Part shown: positions 48,870 to 60,052 of the stretch, piece after piece | Position numbering within the stretch: position 1 is the first letter of the stretch | How the letters are laid out: every line of letters begins with the position of its first letter | From: Dioscorea cayenensis subsp. rotundata | Taxonomy: Eukaryota > Streptophyta > Magnoliopsida > Dioscoreales > Dioscoreaceae | Assembly: GCF_009730915.1 (NCBI RefSeq) | Contig: NC_052474.1 | Location: 2,949,501-3,013,500, forward strand | Length of the DNA stretch: 64,000 nucleotides | Reading direction: 5' to 3' | Translations under genes and position numbers: made by a program | Notes under the pieces: model-generated | The model's database searches: none | What the model saw: only the letters and a program-made list of their open reading frames with translations | What the model was told of the DNA's origin: nothing

Positions 48870-48901
<32 letters not shown>

Positions 48902-49230
48902 GACCGGTTAGGAATTTTGAATATTAACATATCGTCTTTCATTTCTAATCAAATGGTTGTCATATGTGATGCACAAAACCCTATAAACAGTTAAATTGTG
49001 ATACACAATTGATAGTGAACCGTGATCCTTATAAACAATGTGTGAAGGAATTTAAATCATAAAATCGTTAATCAAAAAATTACTCATGTAATCCAAACCG
49101 TTCAAGCTCATCTGCACCACCCCTCAAAATTTATAAAAATACCAACACAGTTTCTTCTTTTTTTATATTTTTCTAATGGCATACGTTTTATGTTTCACCA
49201 TATATATAATAAAAATTATGTATTTATAAT

Positions 49231-49261
<31 letters not shown>

Positions 49262-49373
49262 ATGTGCGTGTGATTGCTAAATACCACTCAAGATGAGGAT
49301 GTAAATCCTTGTTAAATTTATAATTATAATTTATGTATATCTTTGACTTTCCTAGAATGAGGGTTGTTGTCAC

Positions 49374-49375
49374 CA

Positions 49376-49420
<45 letters not shown>
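49374..49420. repeat. Compound (TA)n(GA)n microsatellite
   Basis: About 8 TA units pass directly into about 14 AG units. A similar compound run is seen at about 4015-4041. Confidence 0.9.
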
Positions 49421-49423
<3 letters not shown>

Positions 49424-51361
49424 AGGATGTGTGGACTGTGGAGCCCGCACCACAATGAGACCGCTAGTCAACATATCCGTTTATGTGGCTGCTACCCAAA
49501 TATAATTCATCTTTCAATTTAAGATTGCATGGGCAGCTATTAAAATTTTATAATATATTTTATATTTTATTAATTTATTTAATTTATTATTAAAACAGTT
49601 TTATTTTTGGCTTGTGGTGCGTGGGGACCGCCAAAACTTTCCCGATTCTTTTCCGTACTATCTAATCCCTGGCCGTTTGCTAGAGAGCGGATTCTTTTTT
49701 TTTTTTTACTCAATTAATTTATATTTTATATTTTATATTAAAGATTGTTTTAAGATGAATAATTTATCAGAATATCAAGCTTGGACTTGATTTTTCAATC
49801 AAAATATGCTACATGTTGAGAAATAAACATCTTCTCGTGAAATTCATCATGCCAATTGATCTTATTATTTAATTTTGTAATTTATTTATTTATTTATAAA
49901 TATCGATAAATCATTTTTCACTGAAGATAAATACAAAATAGACAAAAGCCACACAGACTAATATAAAAAATAAAGCATGAAACAGAGATGGAGGCTCAAA
50001 ACACAACAAAAAACCTGAAAACAAGGAAAAATATAAACATGAATACATCATCAAAAATTGACTATAGGAGTAGCACTCGAAAGGATCATTGGGTGAGCTA
50101 CTTGGTCCTGCATAAATGGTGAGTATGAGTTACACGAAATCAAAATTTCTTTTGATTGTTGGGAGTGACTTCTCGAATGCTGTTTTGTGAGTATTCAACG
50201 CTACATTTACATTTATCCAATTAAAATCAAATAGCATGTGATCAATTTTATATTAAATCAAAAAGATAAGAAATGATATCCGTTGTTCAATCTAGATGCT
50301 TTTATTTTTTTTATTTAACCATCACCAATTAAAAACATGATAATTCTATTCTTCAAATATTTCTAATAATTATATACAATATATTAATATATTATTAGGC
50401 ATCTGTTTGGATAAATTACCAATTTAGACTAACTTACGATTGAAGTAATTTCATTTTATTAGATTATAAATACAATACGGATATGAACATTTTGGTTTTT
50501 AATTCATAAATAATATACAGTGTCTTAATTTCGCACCGAAATCGATAAAATTTACAAATTGTTTTCAAATAACAATCATTAGATTATTTGTCAAAGGACA
50601 CATAATAATACAACTTTTCACCGACCAAGTATCTTTTATTAGCTCAATAGTATAGGAAAAGAGAAAAGTATCAATTTTTTAAGAATTTAAAAATATGAAA
50701 TATAGCTCCTTTGATAATATTTCATCAATAATTCAATTCCATAATATTTCATAATAGAGAATAACAAAAAAGATGTAGCCAGACCCATCAATCAATCTTT
50801 GCTTGTTCTGGCCGAGTGCTCACCAAACCCATGATTTAATTTCATAATAATAATATTTTTTATTTATCATATCTTATAATTTAAGTTAATTGGCTAAACT
50901 AACATAAATAATCCCCTATTTTTTTTAAGATATCGATTACTTAGTTTTAAATAAATTATAATTTTATTTCTTATATTTAATTTTTTTATTACAATAAAAA
51001 CAGTAATTATATGTGGTTTTTTATATTATAAACCTCGTAAATTTTGACAAGTGAATTTATAGTAAAGCATGTAATTAAATATAAAACCTGGCTGATCGGA
51101 TTGTAATAAAAACTAAATGCATATAATTAAATCTTAATTTTTTTTACGTTTAGACAAATAAATCGTAATTTTTTGAGGCAGAGTTACCGAAACAGAAACA
51201 AATAAAAAAATATATATATTCGAGTTTATTTACCTAAAAATTAAAGATATATTAAAATCCACATGGCAGAGAGATGACACAGCTAGGTCTGATTGACAAC
51301 AGAGGGCCCACATGGACTGCAGATCACTTGGACTTTGGGACCCACCAATCTAAAAGAAAAG

Positions 51362-52118
51362 CTGGTAGATAGGGATGGCAACGGGTAGGGTATGGGTAGG
51401 GTATGTCAAAACCCTACCCGTCTGCACCCCTCACTCCCATACCCGTACCCTTACCCGTACCCTTCAGGGTAGAAAAAATCATACCCTTACCCTTACCGCG
51501 CAGATCGGGTATACCGCCAGTCCCACTTTACTCGATTGTTCAAATTATCGAATTAAATTTAAATAATAATAAAAAATTAATTATACATCATATTACAATC
51601 TTTAAACACATCCATAAATTCAAAAATTACTGAGTTGATATATATTTCATTTATCTTAAATTATATAATCACATAAAAATGACGTCTATTTAGGACTCAA
51701 TGGTAACTCTACCTTTTGTTTTGTTCATGTTTAACCATCTTGGTTTTTGTTTAAAATTTTTTCATATATCTACTATTTATATTTTATATAGCTTCAAATT
51801 TTATAAATATCTAGTAATATTTTGAATATAAAAAACATTATAAGTAATTCTCATAAGTTATATCCAATTGATTTTTTATTAGTATCTTATTTTTCATGAT
51901 GTTCTTATAATTTTTATATTTGTTTATTTTTTAATTTAATTATGATTCTTAATATATATCTAAAATTCAATTTTGATAATATTATCAAATATAAATATAG
52001 AAATTAAATAAAAATTTAAAAATAATATATTAAGAGAAAAATTTGAAAGTATTATTTTAAATTAATCACTATGAAAAATAGATATTGAGTAAATTGTGAG
52101 TAAATGTTTAGTTTTATA

Positions 52119-52155
<37 letters not shown>

Positions 52156-52382
52156 GGTAAGAATGCAGATGCGGGTTTTACCCGCATCCCTCTTCAACAG
52201 GTAAGGGGTAAGAGTGCAGGGTGAGGGTAGGGGCATACCCTCATCCCGACCCGTACTCAGCTCAAAAACTAACGTGCATCGTACCGTCATTTGCGGTCCA
52301 AAGAGGGTAATACCCTCTTTTGACCGAGTGCAGTCTGGCTCTGTCCGAGTAGGAGTACAAAGTCGCCATCTCTACTGGTAGA
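51362..52382. mobile_element. Second non-autonomous hAT element with 8-bp TSD
   Basis: The element spans 51370-52374 (1,005 bases), flanked by identical 8-mers CTGGTAGA at 51362-51369 and 52375-52382. The ends read TAGGGATGGCAAC and, inverted, TAGAGATGGCGAC (11 of 13 match). Subterminal regions carry GGGTA/TACCC arrays (51384-51500 and 52150-52260). The AT-rich interior (about 51880-52060), read in reverse, aligns with the interior of the 20135-21643 element, for example ATTATGATTCTTAATAT and TTTTGATAATATTAT. No transposase. Confidence 0.9.
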
Positions 52383-52720
52383 TGATCCTGAGACGCGCCA
52401 ACTGGGTCCTACGTGTCAGTGGTCCCGTGAACCAGTACTTAAAATCACAGCCATTGGATGAGTTGTGAACGATGATGGTTGAGGGTATGGACAAGGCGAG
52501 GTGAAGTGAACCGTTAGATGGGGGTGATGAGAGTGGGCCCAGGGTTGGGAAGTGGACGACTGAAGTTGTGTACACGTGGCAAGGTAGGACGCATGACTCG
52601 TCACGTGATGTGTCAGGCACGGGAGCAGGTGGGATCTCCCGCGACAAAACCGGGTGGTGGGATTACGGATTCCGCCGACGGAAAAGAATTTTAGTACAAC
52701 TCCGCCGAGTGACCCACCTT
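52383..52720. promoter_or_regulatory. GC-rich promoter-like island
   Basis: An island of raised GC in AT-rich surroundings with CCTACGTGTCAG (about 52411), TACACGTGGC (about 52570) and TCACGTGATG (about 52599), plus AGCCATTGGATGAG and AACCGTTAGATGGG. These phrases are common in plant promoters. No gene was recognised on either side; the second hAT element abuts its left edge. Confidence 0.45.
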
Positions 52721-53676
52721 TTTTATTTATTTACTATTTATTTTTTTTTAAATGAAGAAAAATAGAAATGATAATTTCCAAAATTAATGCAGAAATAAAT
52801 ACATATTGATGTGAAAATTAATTGAGATTTTAAAGTATTGGCTGGGGATATGAATTGTAAACCGTCGGCATGCAATGGGTGTTAATGATTATAATTTATG
52901 ATTTATGAATGAAGGAGTTTTTCAAAATTTTATCTGAAATGTATGAGTAAAGGGGGTTAGCGTATATTAAATGTTGATTTAGAAACTAAGTTGACAACCA
53001 TATCTGATATGTGTATATGCTGCTATTTTCAACTATTAAAACCCTTGACCTACTCTCTTAAAAACCATTGGAGAAGAGAGCACCCAAGTCATGGATTGGG
53101 TGTAAAAATTCAAATTTGAGCCATTATCAAACTTCCATTTAGACCACCGAAAGAAGATTTTTGGTAATTTTAAATAGCCATTTATTTCTTTTGTCACGTT
53201 CATTTTTATCTTAAAATTATTATAAATTTATAATATATTTTTTAAATTTTATCTTTTTAAACTGTAGTTATGTGTATTTTGATTATATATAAATTCAACT
53301 TTATTATTTCTTGAATTAGTATTATATGAGATTATATACATACAGATCTATGAAACAAGAGTAAAATCATTACTAATGTATTTTTAAATTTTAATTAAAT
53401 TATGATTTAGAAATGTGATATGGTGCAAAAGATGATTAGATGTTTGACCAAAAAAAAACAGATGGTAGTAACTGATTTCAACATAAATTACATCATGCAA
53501 TTGATTAAATCAAAGCTTGGGAGACAAGAGGCAAATTATGAAAAAGATAATGGGTTTAAATAGTTCAATTCACCATCTATTCGGCTCTATTAATATCTTG
53601 GTGAGCCTCTTTTAAAAAGATGAGATTGAATGTGATTTTTGGGTCACTTTAACAAAAAAAAAAAAGAAAAAGAAAC

Positions 53677-53715
53677 TAGGGTTAGGGTTAGGGTTAGAGT
53701 TAGGGTCTAGGTTAG
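53677..53715. repeat. Short interstitial TTAGGG run
   Basis: Three exact and two or three changed copies of GGGTTA/TTAGGG. This is the six-base telomere type, not the TTTAGGG type usual in plants, but the run is too short to say anything about the telomere. Confidence 0.8.
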
Positions 53716-55212
53716 CAGTTATGGCTTTAACTTGGACAAACAACAACGAACCCAATGATGGTACCCATTGCTTTTTCTATAAAACCCCACTTGTCATATC
53801 AACCATCTTATCTTAATCACCACAATTAGTACAAAATTAATCAATTATATCCCATGGTGGTTGTCCCTCTTTTCCCCCATGATTAACAAAACCCCTAAAC
53901 AAGCATGCCTTGTTTTCTTGCTCCCTTTTCTTTTATTTCATTTTATTTTATTCCTTGTTTCATGTACGACCATTCATCTATAATTCCAAATCTGTTTTCT
54001 CAATATAATGGTCCACTCTTAACTGTTTACTAATCAATTATGTTTCTTTAATAATTATATATATATATATATATCTGTATATATATATATATTTTCTGTT
54101 CACTTGGCTATTTATTAAAAAGAAAAGGAGATTGAATTGATGAAAAAACATAGTTTGGTATGGTGTGTCTAATAACTGTTTGATCAAAGGATTTGATTGA
54201 TAGATTCCTTTCCAAATTCTAAAGCTTGGAATCAATTTGATTGTTCATATAACTTGATCATGTGTTCTAGTGCTTGGAATCAATTTGATTGAGAATTTGT
54301 ACCAAAGTAAAGCAAGATTTTGAAGCCAAAATTGGGCCCATTTCTTGCCAGTTTGAATTTCTCATCAGAATTGAAAATGATTGTGTCTTGCTTTGACATG
54401 GTCTCTTTGTCTACAATCTATCAATCATATTTCAAAATCTCCACCACTGAATTTTATTACTAACTTTTTTTTTAATGCAATATAAAGTAATTTAATATTC
54501 TAGGTGAAAAAAAAAACAGATTCTGAAAAACTGTTTTAAACCTCTTGTGGTCCTGTCTGTTGATGAAAACACTAATAATTTCAGTAGTAACAAAAGTGTC
54601 AGAAAACACAGAGAGGCTCTCTCTCAATGACCAAACCTTTTCTTTGCTTCATATGTTGCCAAGATGGTGATAGATTTCAGTCAACAATGAAGAGTTAAGT
54701 TGGACCTGAATACTGATAAGAATGGAGATGCCCATTGGATATAACTCTGCTTATCAAGAAGATGACAACTCAATGCCATGCATCCTCTCTCTTTCATTGA
54801 AATCTCCATCTATCACAATAATACATCCTTAACTTTATACACACATATATATATAATTTTAAAAATTGAGAGGAAAAATATATATATGATGAGAAACAAC
54901 TGTTGGTGATGTCTCTGTGCATGAGATCTTATGAGTGAATGAATGTAGATGAGGAGCAGGGAATGGTGTCACATTTGTCTAGCAATGGAGTGACAGGGAT
55001 GGAGTAAGGTCACTGTTAAGACTTAGTGCTGAAAAGAGGGGACCAATTCCAAGTTGGTACTCTTTGTATCATTCTTCAAAACTCCAATTTATGACCCTCA
55101 TTTCATTGCAAATAATAATTCTCACATGCTACTCCGGTTTTTTAGTTTGTTCTTTCTTTTTGTAGTAGTTGTGGACTTGTAGTAAGTATTGTAGTAGTAC
55201 TAGTACTAGTAA

Positions 55213-55236
55213 AGTAGTAGTAGTAGTAGTAGTAGC
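55213..55236. repeat. (GTA)n microsatellite
   Basis: About seven units of AGT/GTA, preceded by more scattered GTA units from 55155. Confidence 0.9.
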
Positions 55237-56632
55237 AGCATCAATTATTTGAGTTTATCTCTCTCTAATAATTCATTGTTTTTAATTAAGTTGAAATTAA
55301 AGAGTTGTTAACTAACCCACATGAGAATACTATTTACTAGTACACTCCTTTAATATTTTTCTATTGTTCACTTAATATGGAGTGTACTCCAAGGGTTATT
55401 CAATTGATTTCCTATGCTAGTCTTCAAATTGTCTGCTGATTAAATATTAAATAATGATAAATCAAGATAGTTATTTTTAATCCTTGAAAATCAGAGATTA
55501 AAAAAATAAATAAATATTCTTTGATTTTTTTTGAAGATACATTAATTATTGAAAATAAGCACTTACAATCCAGCCCATCTTTTGGACAACAATTAGGATT
55601 GATCTGGTCCAAACCCAACATTTTCTTTCCATGAGTTTTTGGGCCTGTGAGGCCCAACAACAAGACAACTAGAATATTTTGGTAGTGAATGTTGGAATAT
55701 TTACTTTTATGTGATTTAAATTAATTATTTTGACAAGTCTGATTAATTAGAGATTATGCAACAAGTTTAAGGTTGAGATTTCATTAAATAATTTTATTAT
55801 ACAATTCACGATAATTTTAAACAATTAAACAAAGTTAATAATAAGAACATAAGTTTCTTTCGGTATTAAAAACGCCAATAAATTAAATTTATTCCAATTA
55901 TAAAATAAAAAAGCATCTAGCAAAAGTTGTTCAATAATACCAATAGATGGTGCAAACTGTTCTCCAATCCAAGAATAAAGCAATGTAGAATAATCCCTTT
56001 TTCCATGAAATATTTTATTTTATTCAATATTTAGGTAATAAGAATGGAACAAATACTAATGGTGGACATTCAGCAAAACACACATCTCATGAAGCACATT
56101 CAAATGACCAATAATTCACACTTTTTATAATAACATGGTTTACTTATTTTCATTTTATTAATCTAGCACTTTTCTTTAAATAATCAATTAGGACTTGACT
56201 AAAAACATAAATAATGTTCATCAAGAACAAGACTATTTGTTCCAATCAATTTCTTTTTTTAAAAAAACTATGATTTTTTTAAGAAAAAAACAAAAAACAA
56301 GCCTAATATTTTAGAATATTTATATTTTAATATATTAATCTAACAATGTATACCATTCTTTATGCTAAAAAATTTTGAATTAAAAATTAATTTTAAAATA
56401 AAAAAATAAATTTAGGTCGGCTTTGACGGTTGGTTACCACCAATCAAAACGTGGCCGTACCTGCAACGGAAGTCAACATCAATGGCACATTTGTAGTTAA
56501 CCTCAACTTCCTGCCCAATTCCAACACATGAAGAGCATGATAATAAGGTCCGAAACCCCGCGTGAAAGCAAACGAAGCACCCGCATTCGCAAGCAAACCC
56601 TCTACTCTTCTACTCTTCTCTTCTTCTCCCCG

Positions 56633-58926
56633 ATGCCCGAGCGACACACCAAGCGCCGCCGAGCTCCGGCGATCTCCATCGGCCGCCGGTCTCGCCCCCC
56701 CAAGTTCTCACACCGCCGCTCCAAGCCACCGAAGACCTCCAAACTCATCCGCCGAACTTCGTCGGAACCCATCCTCTGGACCTTCCGACTTTATCCCGGA
56801 CGAAGGAGACCTTGGAATCGGGGAGCCGGTGTTCCTCCCCCGACCCCATACATGCGCTGACATCTTTGGTCCCTTGCCCCTCCGATCTCCGTCCCCTTCC
56901 CCGCGCCTTTCCATGGAGGTGAGATTCCGATTGATGGTTTGTTGTTCGGTTTTTGAATCCGATTGTTAAGGATTCGGATAGGAGGAGTGCAGGGAGAGGA
57001 GGTGAAGGTGGTGGTGAACGTCACGGTGGATGGCAGTCCTGGGCCGGTTCGGGCGATGGTGCGGCTTGGGGCCAGCGTAGAGGAGGCCATCGGCGTCGTT
57101 CTTGATAGATATGGCCGCGAGGGACGCACCCCCAAGCTCGATTCCTCCGCCGCCTCGTCCTTCCAACTCCATCACTCCCATTTCAGCCTTCACAGTAAGA
57201 TTCCCTTTTCCTATTGTCTATCTTCAATAATTGAATGAATTATATCATTTTGGGTGTCTGGTTCCATTCATTCGCTTTAATGTATGCAGTCATGATTCCT
57301 TTGGAAACGCCGATTATAATAAGCCTGGGAAACCATTTCCCACTAGATTTCTGCTGTTTCTGAAGCAACAAGTTTTTTTTTTCTTTTCATGTAATGTATA
57401 TATATATATACCTGCAATTTATAGCTTGAATTGCTCACAGATACTACTCTTTTAATCTCAAACTATTGAATTACATATTATCTTCTGAAATGATCTGGGA
57501 TAATATAGGCGCTTAATTCTAACTAATTACTTCTAGCTTGCTACATTCTCTCTTTTACATCTTTGGCTGACCTTTTTCATATGAGGGGAAGTACTGCCGT
57601 ATGTTTCTTTTGTTTGCCATGTACTTTAGAGTTTAGACTTCCAATCTATAATGTTTTTTTATTATCTCAATGGAAATAGAATATACAAAATAGGAAGTAG
57701 CAAGATTGTCATGGCTTTCTGGTTATAAATACTTATGCTTTGTTTGAGAGCTGTTTTTCAAATAGTTTGGTGGGGTGGGAAGGTAGCTTTACTTGTTTGG
57801 ACAGAATTTCATGGAGGTACAACTTTTATGAGGAACTAAAAGCAGAATTGAAAGGAAAAATGGGTTTAAATATCAATAATCTTTTTTGAGAATTATAGAT
57901 GACTTTTTAAAGCATCAACAGTTTTCTTTGTTGTTGAGAAATAGCACCAAACACACCCTATTTTTACATGTTCAAAAGCTGTGTGCACATGGGTGGACAC
58001 TGAACTCCCACTTGGAAGGGTTGGTGTTCCTGTTGGTTTTTGGATGAGGTACTTGAGTTCAAAATTTATTGGTGATTAATACCAATGTGAGGATATTATA
58101 TTGATAATAAATACCAATAGAAATGGGGTTTCCCTTATTCATTCTTTATACATCTTTACCCATATAGGATAGCCAATGTTCTGCGCTTACGTTAGCGCTT
58201 TGATTTAAATAATTGAATTGAAGAGTGACCTTCCTGTCACCATCTGATTGTGAATGGAAGGTGTGAGGGGTGCCGTTTCTGGTCAAATGCTCCCCATACA
58301 AGTTCTAGCCCCACCTCTCCTGTTATCTTCCTTTCAACGTATCCTCAGAAATAGACATAGGAAGCTTCCAATGTCAAGCAATACTTTGGGGGAAAGGATG
58401 AGCAGGCAACTTAAGATGTGAAATATGTTGGATTTTACTCATTAGAAGAGAACAGTTGATACAACCACTCCATTGGCCGGAAAGTACTAGGTCTTATTCT
58501 GGAAGAGTCAATAAGATACTCTTCATTATTCATTAGTTTAACAAAAATAAATGGTACTCTTGTTATTGTCAATATTTTGGAAATTTGCCTTGTACTTGGC
58601 TCTTTCCTCCCTGTCATATTTGTGGGTTGATGAAGAGGTTGTTTGACTAAAACCCGAAATGTTTTTTTCTTGTAGGTTTGAATAAAAGTGAGAAAATTGG
58701 AGATGTTGGAAGCAGGAGCTTCTACTTGAGGACGAACTCTAACAACAGTTATGCAAGTGAAGAAAGCAATGACATCACCCCAGCATCAGCAAGAGGTAGT
58801 GAGATTGCGCTTGTAAGGACTGATCTTACTCAACTCTTCTTTTCCTTCATAACCCAAAGGCTACACAAGCTTGGCAGAAGAACAAGGAGGCTTTGGAAGG
58901 TGGTTGTTTGCATGACTTGTGATTAA
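56633..58926 (+). CDS. At4g22758-like protein (DUF7054), with an apparent frameshift
   Basis: Exons 56633-56918, 56993-57194 and 58676-58926. The N-terminal frame [10 protein letters not shown] runs to [10 protein letters not shown]. The family motif RPHTCADIF then follows one base out of frame, so exon 1 contains one extra base (or lacks two) near 56779. Exon 2 encodes [20 protein letters not shown] and the ubiquitin-like core [12 protein letters not shown]; exon 3 encodes [12 protein letters not shown], the family C-terminal motif, then a basic tail. Junctions are GT-AG and in phase. Length would be about 245 residues. The family is plant-specific, ubiquitin-like in fold and without a settled function. 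If the shift is real the gene is broken; an assembly error is as likely. Confidence 0.8.
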
Positions 58927-60052
58927 TAAAACCTTTTATTATTAATCATTGTTCATGTGTTTTTGACTTTGCACCTGCTTAACATGGCTCATGCCCTTAT
59001 ATTTTAATTGGGCCCATGTTATTTGCTAATAATTGTCTTCTTAAATTGAAAATCCACTGCAACTGCGCTCGTGGTGTATTCAATATAATTAGTTACATGT
59101 ATATTAATAGAAGCAACAATCTATGATGTGGTTACTAACCGCTCTTGTTACATTATTGTATTTGACTAAATGAATCCATATTGAGTATGTCAATACATTT
59201 GTACTTGAATTGTGAAACTAATTTATAAAAAGAAATAAGTTGATAAAACTCTGACTGTATGAGGCAAGTGATTTGAGTAAACATTAATAAATAAGGACCT
59301 GTTTGATTGATAGGATATGAAATTTGAGAACTGGATAAAAGTAGAAAAGAAAAAGAGCATGATAAGCTCATATCATAAGTTTGGTGGGCACCGACATTAG
59401 ATAGAATTTTGTTATCTTATCTTATGTTTGAAGTATACCAGATAATAATATGATATGATATAAATGGTATGTAAATATATAAAATTATTCTTATATAATT
59501 TTTAAAAAAATATATATATAAATTTTTTTTGGATTTTTATCTTAATGATTTTTTACTTATCATTCAATTAATTTTTTAAAAAATAAATAATTTATAAATA
59601 ATGTTCACGAATATATTTACCGTCTATCATATCCTATCGTTTTGTCATCTCCACTAAGCCGCCCTAAATGAAAAAAAATTAATATTAATTTTTTTTAAAA
59701 AATAAAATTTAAAAATCTAAAAAAATAATAATAATTAAAAAAAGTAAATAAAAAAGAGTTTTATCATGCTTGACGCTTGATGAAGAAAAGGTGTCGCATT
59801 GATAGGAAGAGGGCCAGGAGAGGGCAGACCTGCCTCGATCGTCGCGCTGTGCGCCCGAGACGCGCGCGCACGCCGCCAACCAGGCGCTCCCAAGATAGGC
59901 GCATTCGAGATCCCTACCTTGTTCTTTGATCCATCTTCCCCATTCCCCGTGGAATCTCGGCAAGGAATCGAAGGGAACTGGAGAGAGTTATACAAGGATA
60001 GAGAAAGCGAGATAGGGGAGAAGCGGGATTAGGACTCCTGGGAGGGACGAGG
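58927..60052. other. Intergenic with possible MITE and cornichon leader
   Basis: 3' flank of the DUF7054 gene, then an AT-rich stretch. The block 59750-60052 is GC-rich and is probably the promoter and 5' untranslated region of the cornichon gene. Confidence 0.5.
59290..59670. mobile_element. Possible MITE
   Basis: GATAGGATATGA at 59309-59320 is mirrored by TCATATCCTATC at about 59626-59638, and the left end GGACCTGTTTGATTG resembles Tourist-type ends. The outer right end does not match well, and no target duplication was fixed. Confidence 0.35.

Larger units (their letters stand above)
44988..51360. other. Gene-poor intergenic region
   Basis: After the hAT-like 3' flank the DNA holds CT-rich stretches (45330-45540 and 47560-47640), many (TA)n runs (45894-45911, 46160-46186, 47906-47945 and 48870-48900), and AT-rich sequence from 48200 on. 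Two CT-rich blocks near 45425-45475 and 47468-47515 look alike (TTGTGG, then CCAACTCT-type), but neither has a convincing coding frame. No tRNA was seen. Confidence 0.4.
52721..56520. other. AT-rich intergenic
   Basis: No coding pattern. Contains a TTAGGG run (53677-53715), (TA)n runs near 54056-54091 and a GTA repeat near 55213-55236. The last 120 bases before 56520 rise in GC toward the next gene. Confidence 0.5.
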
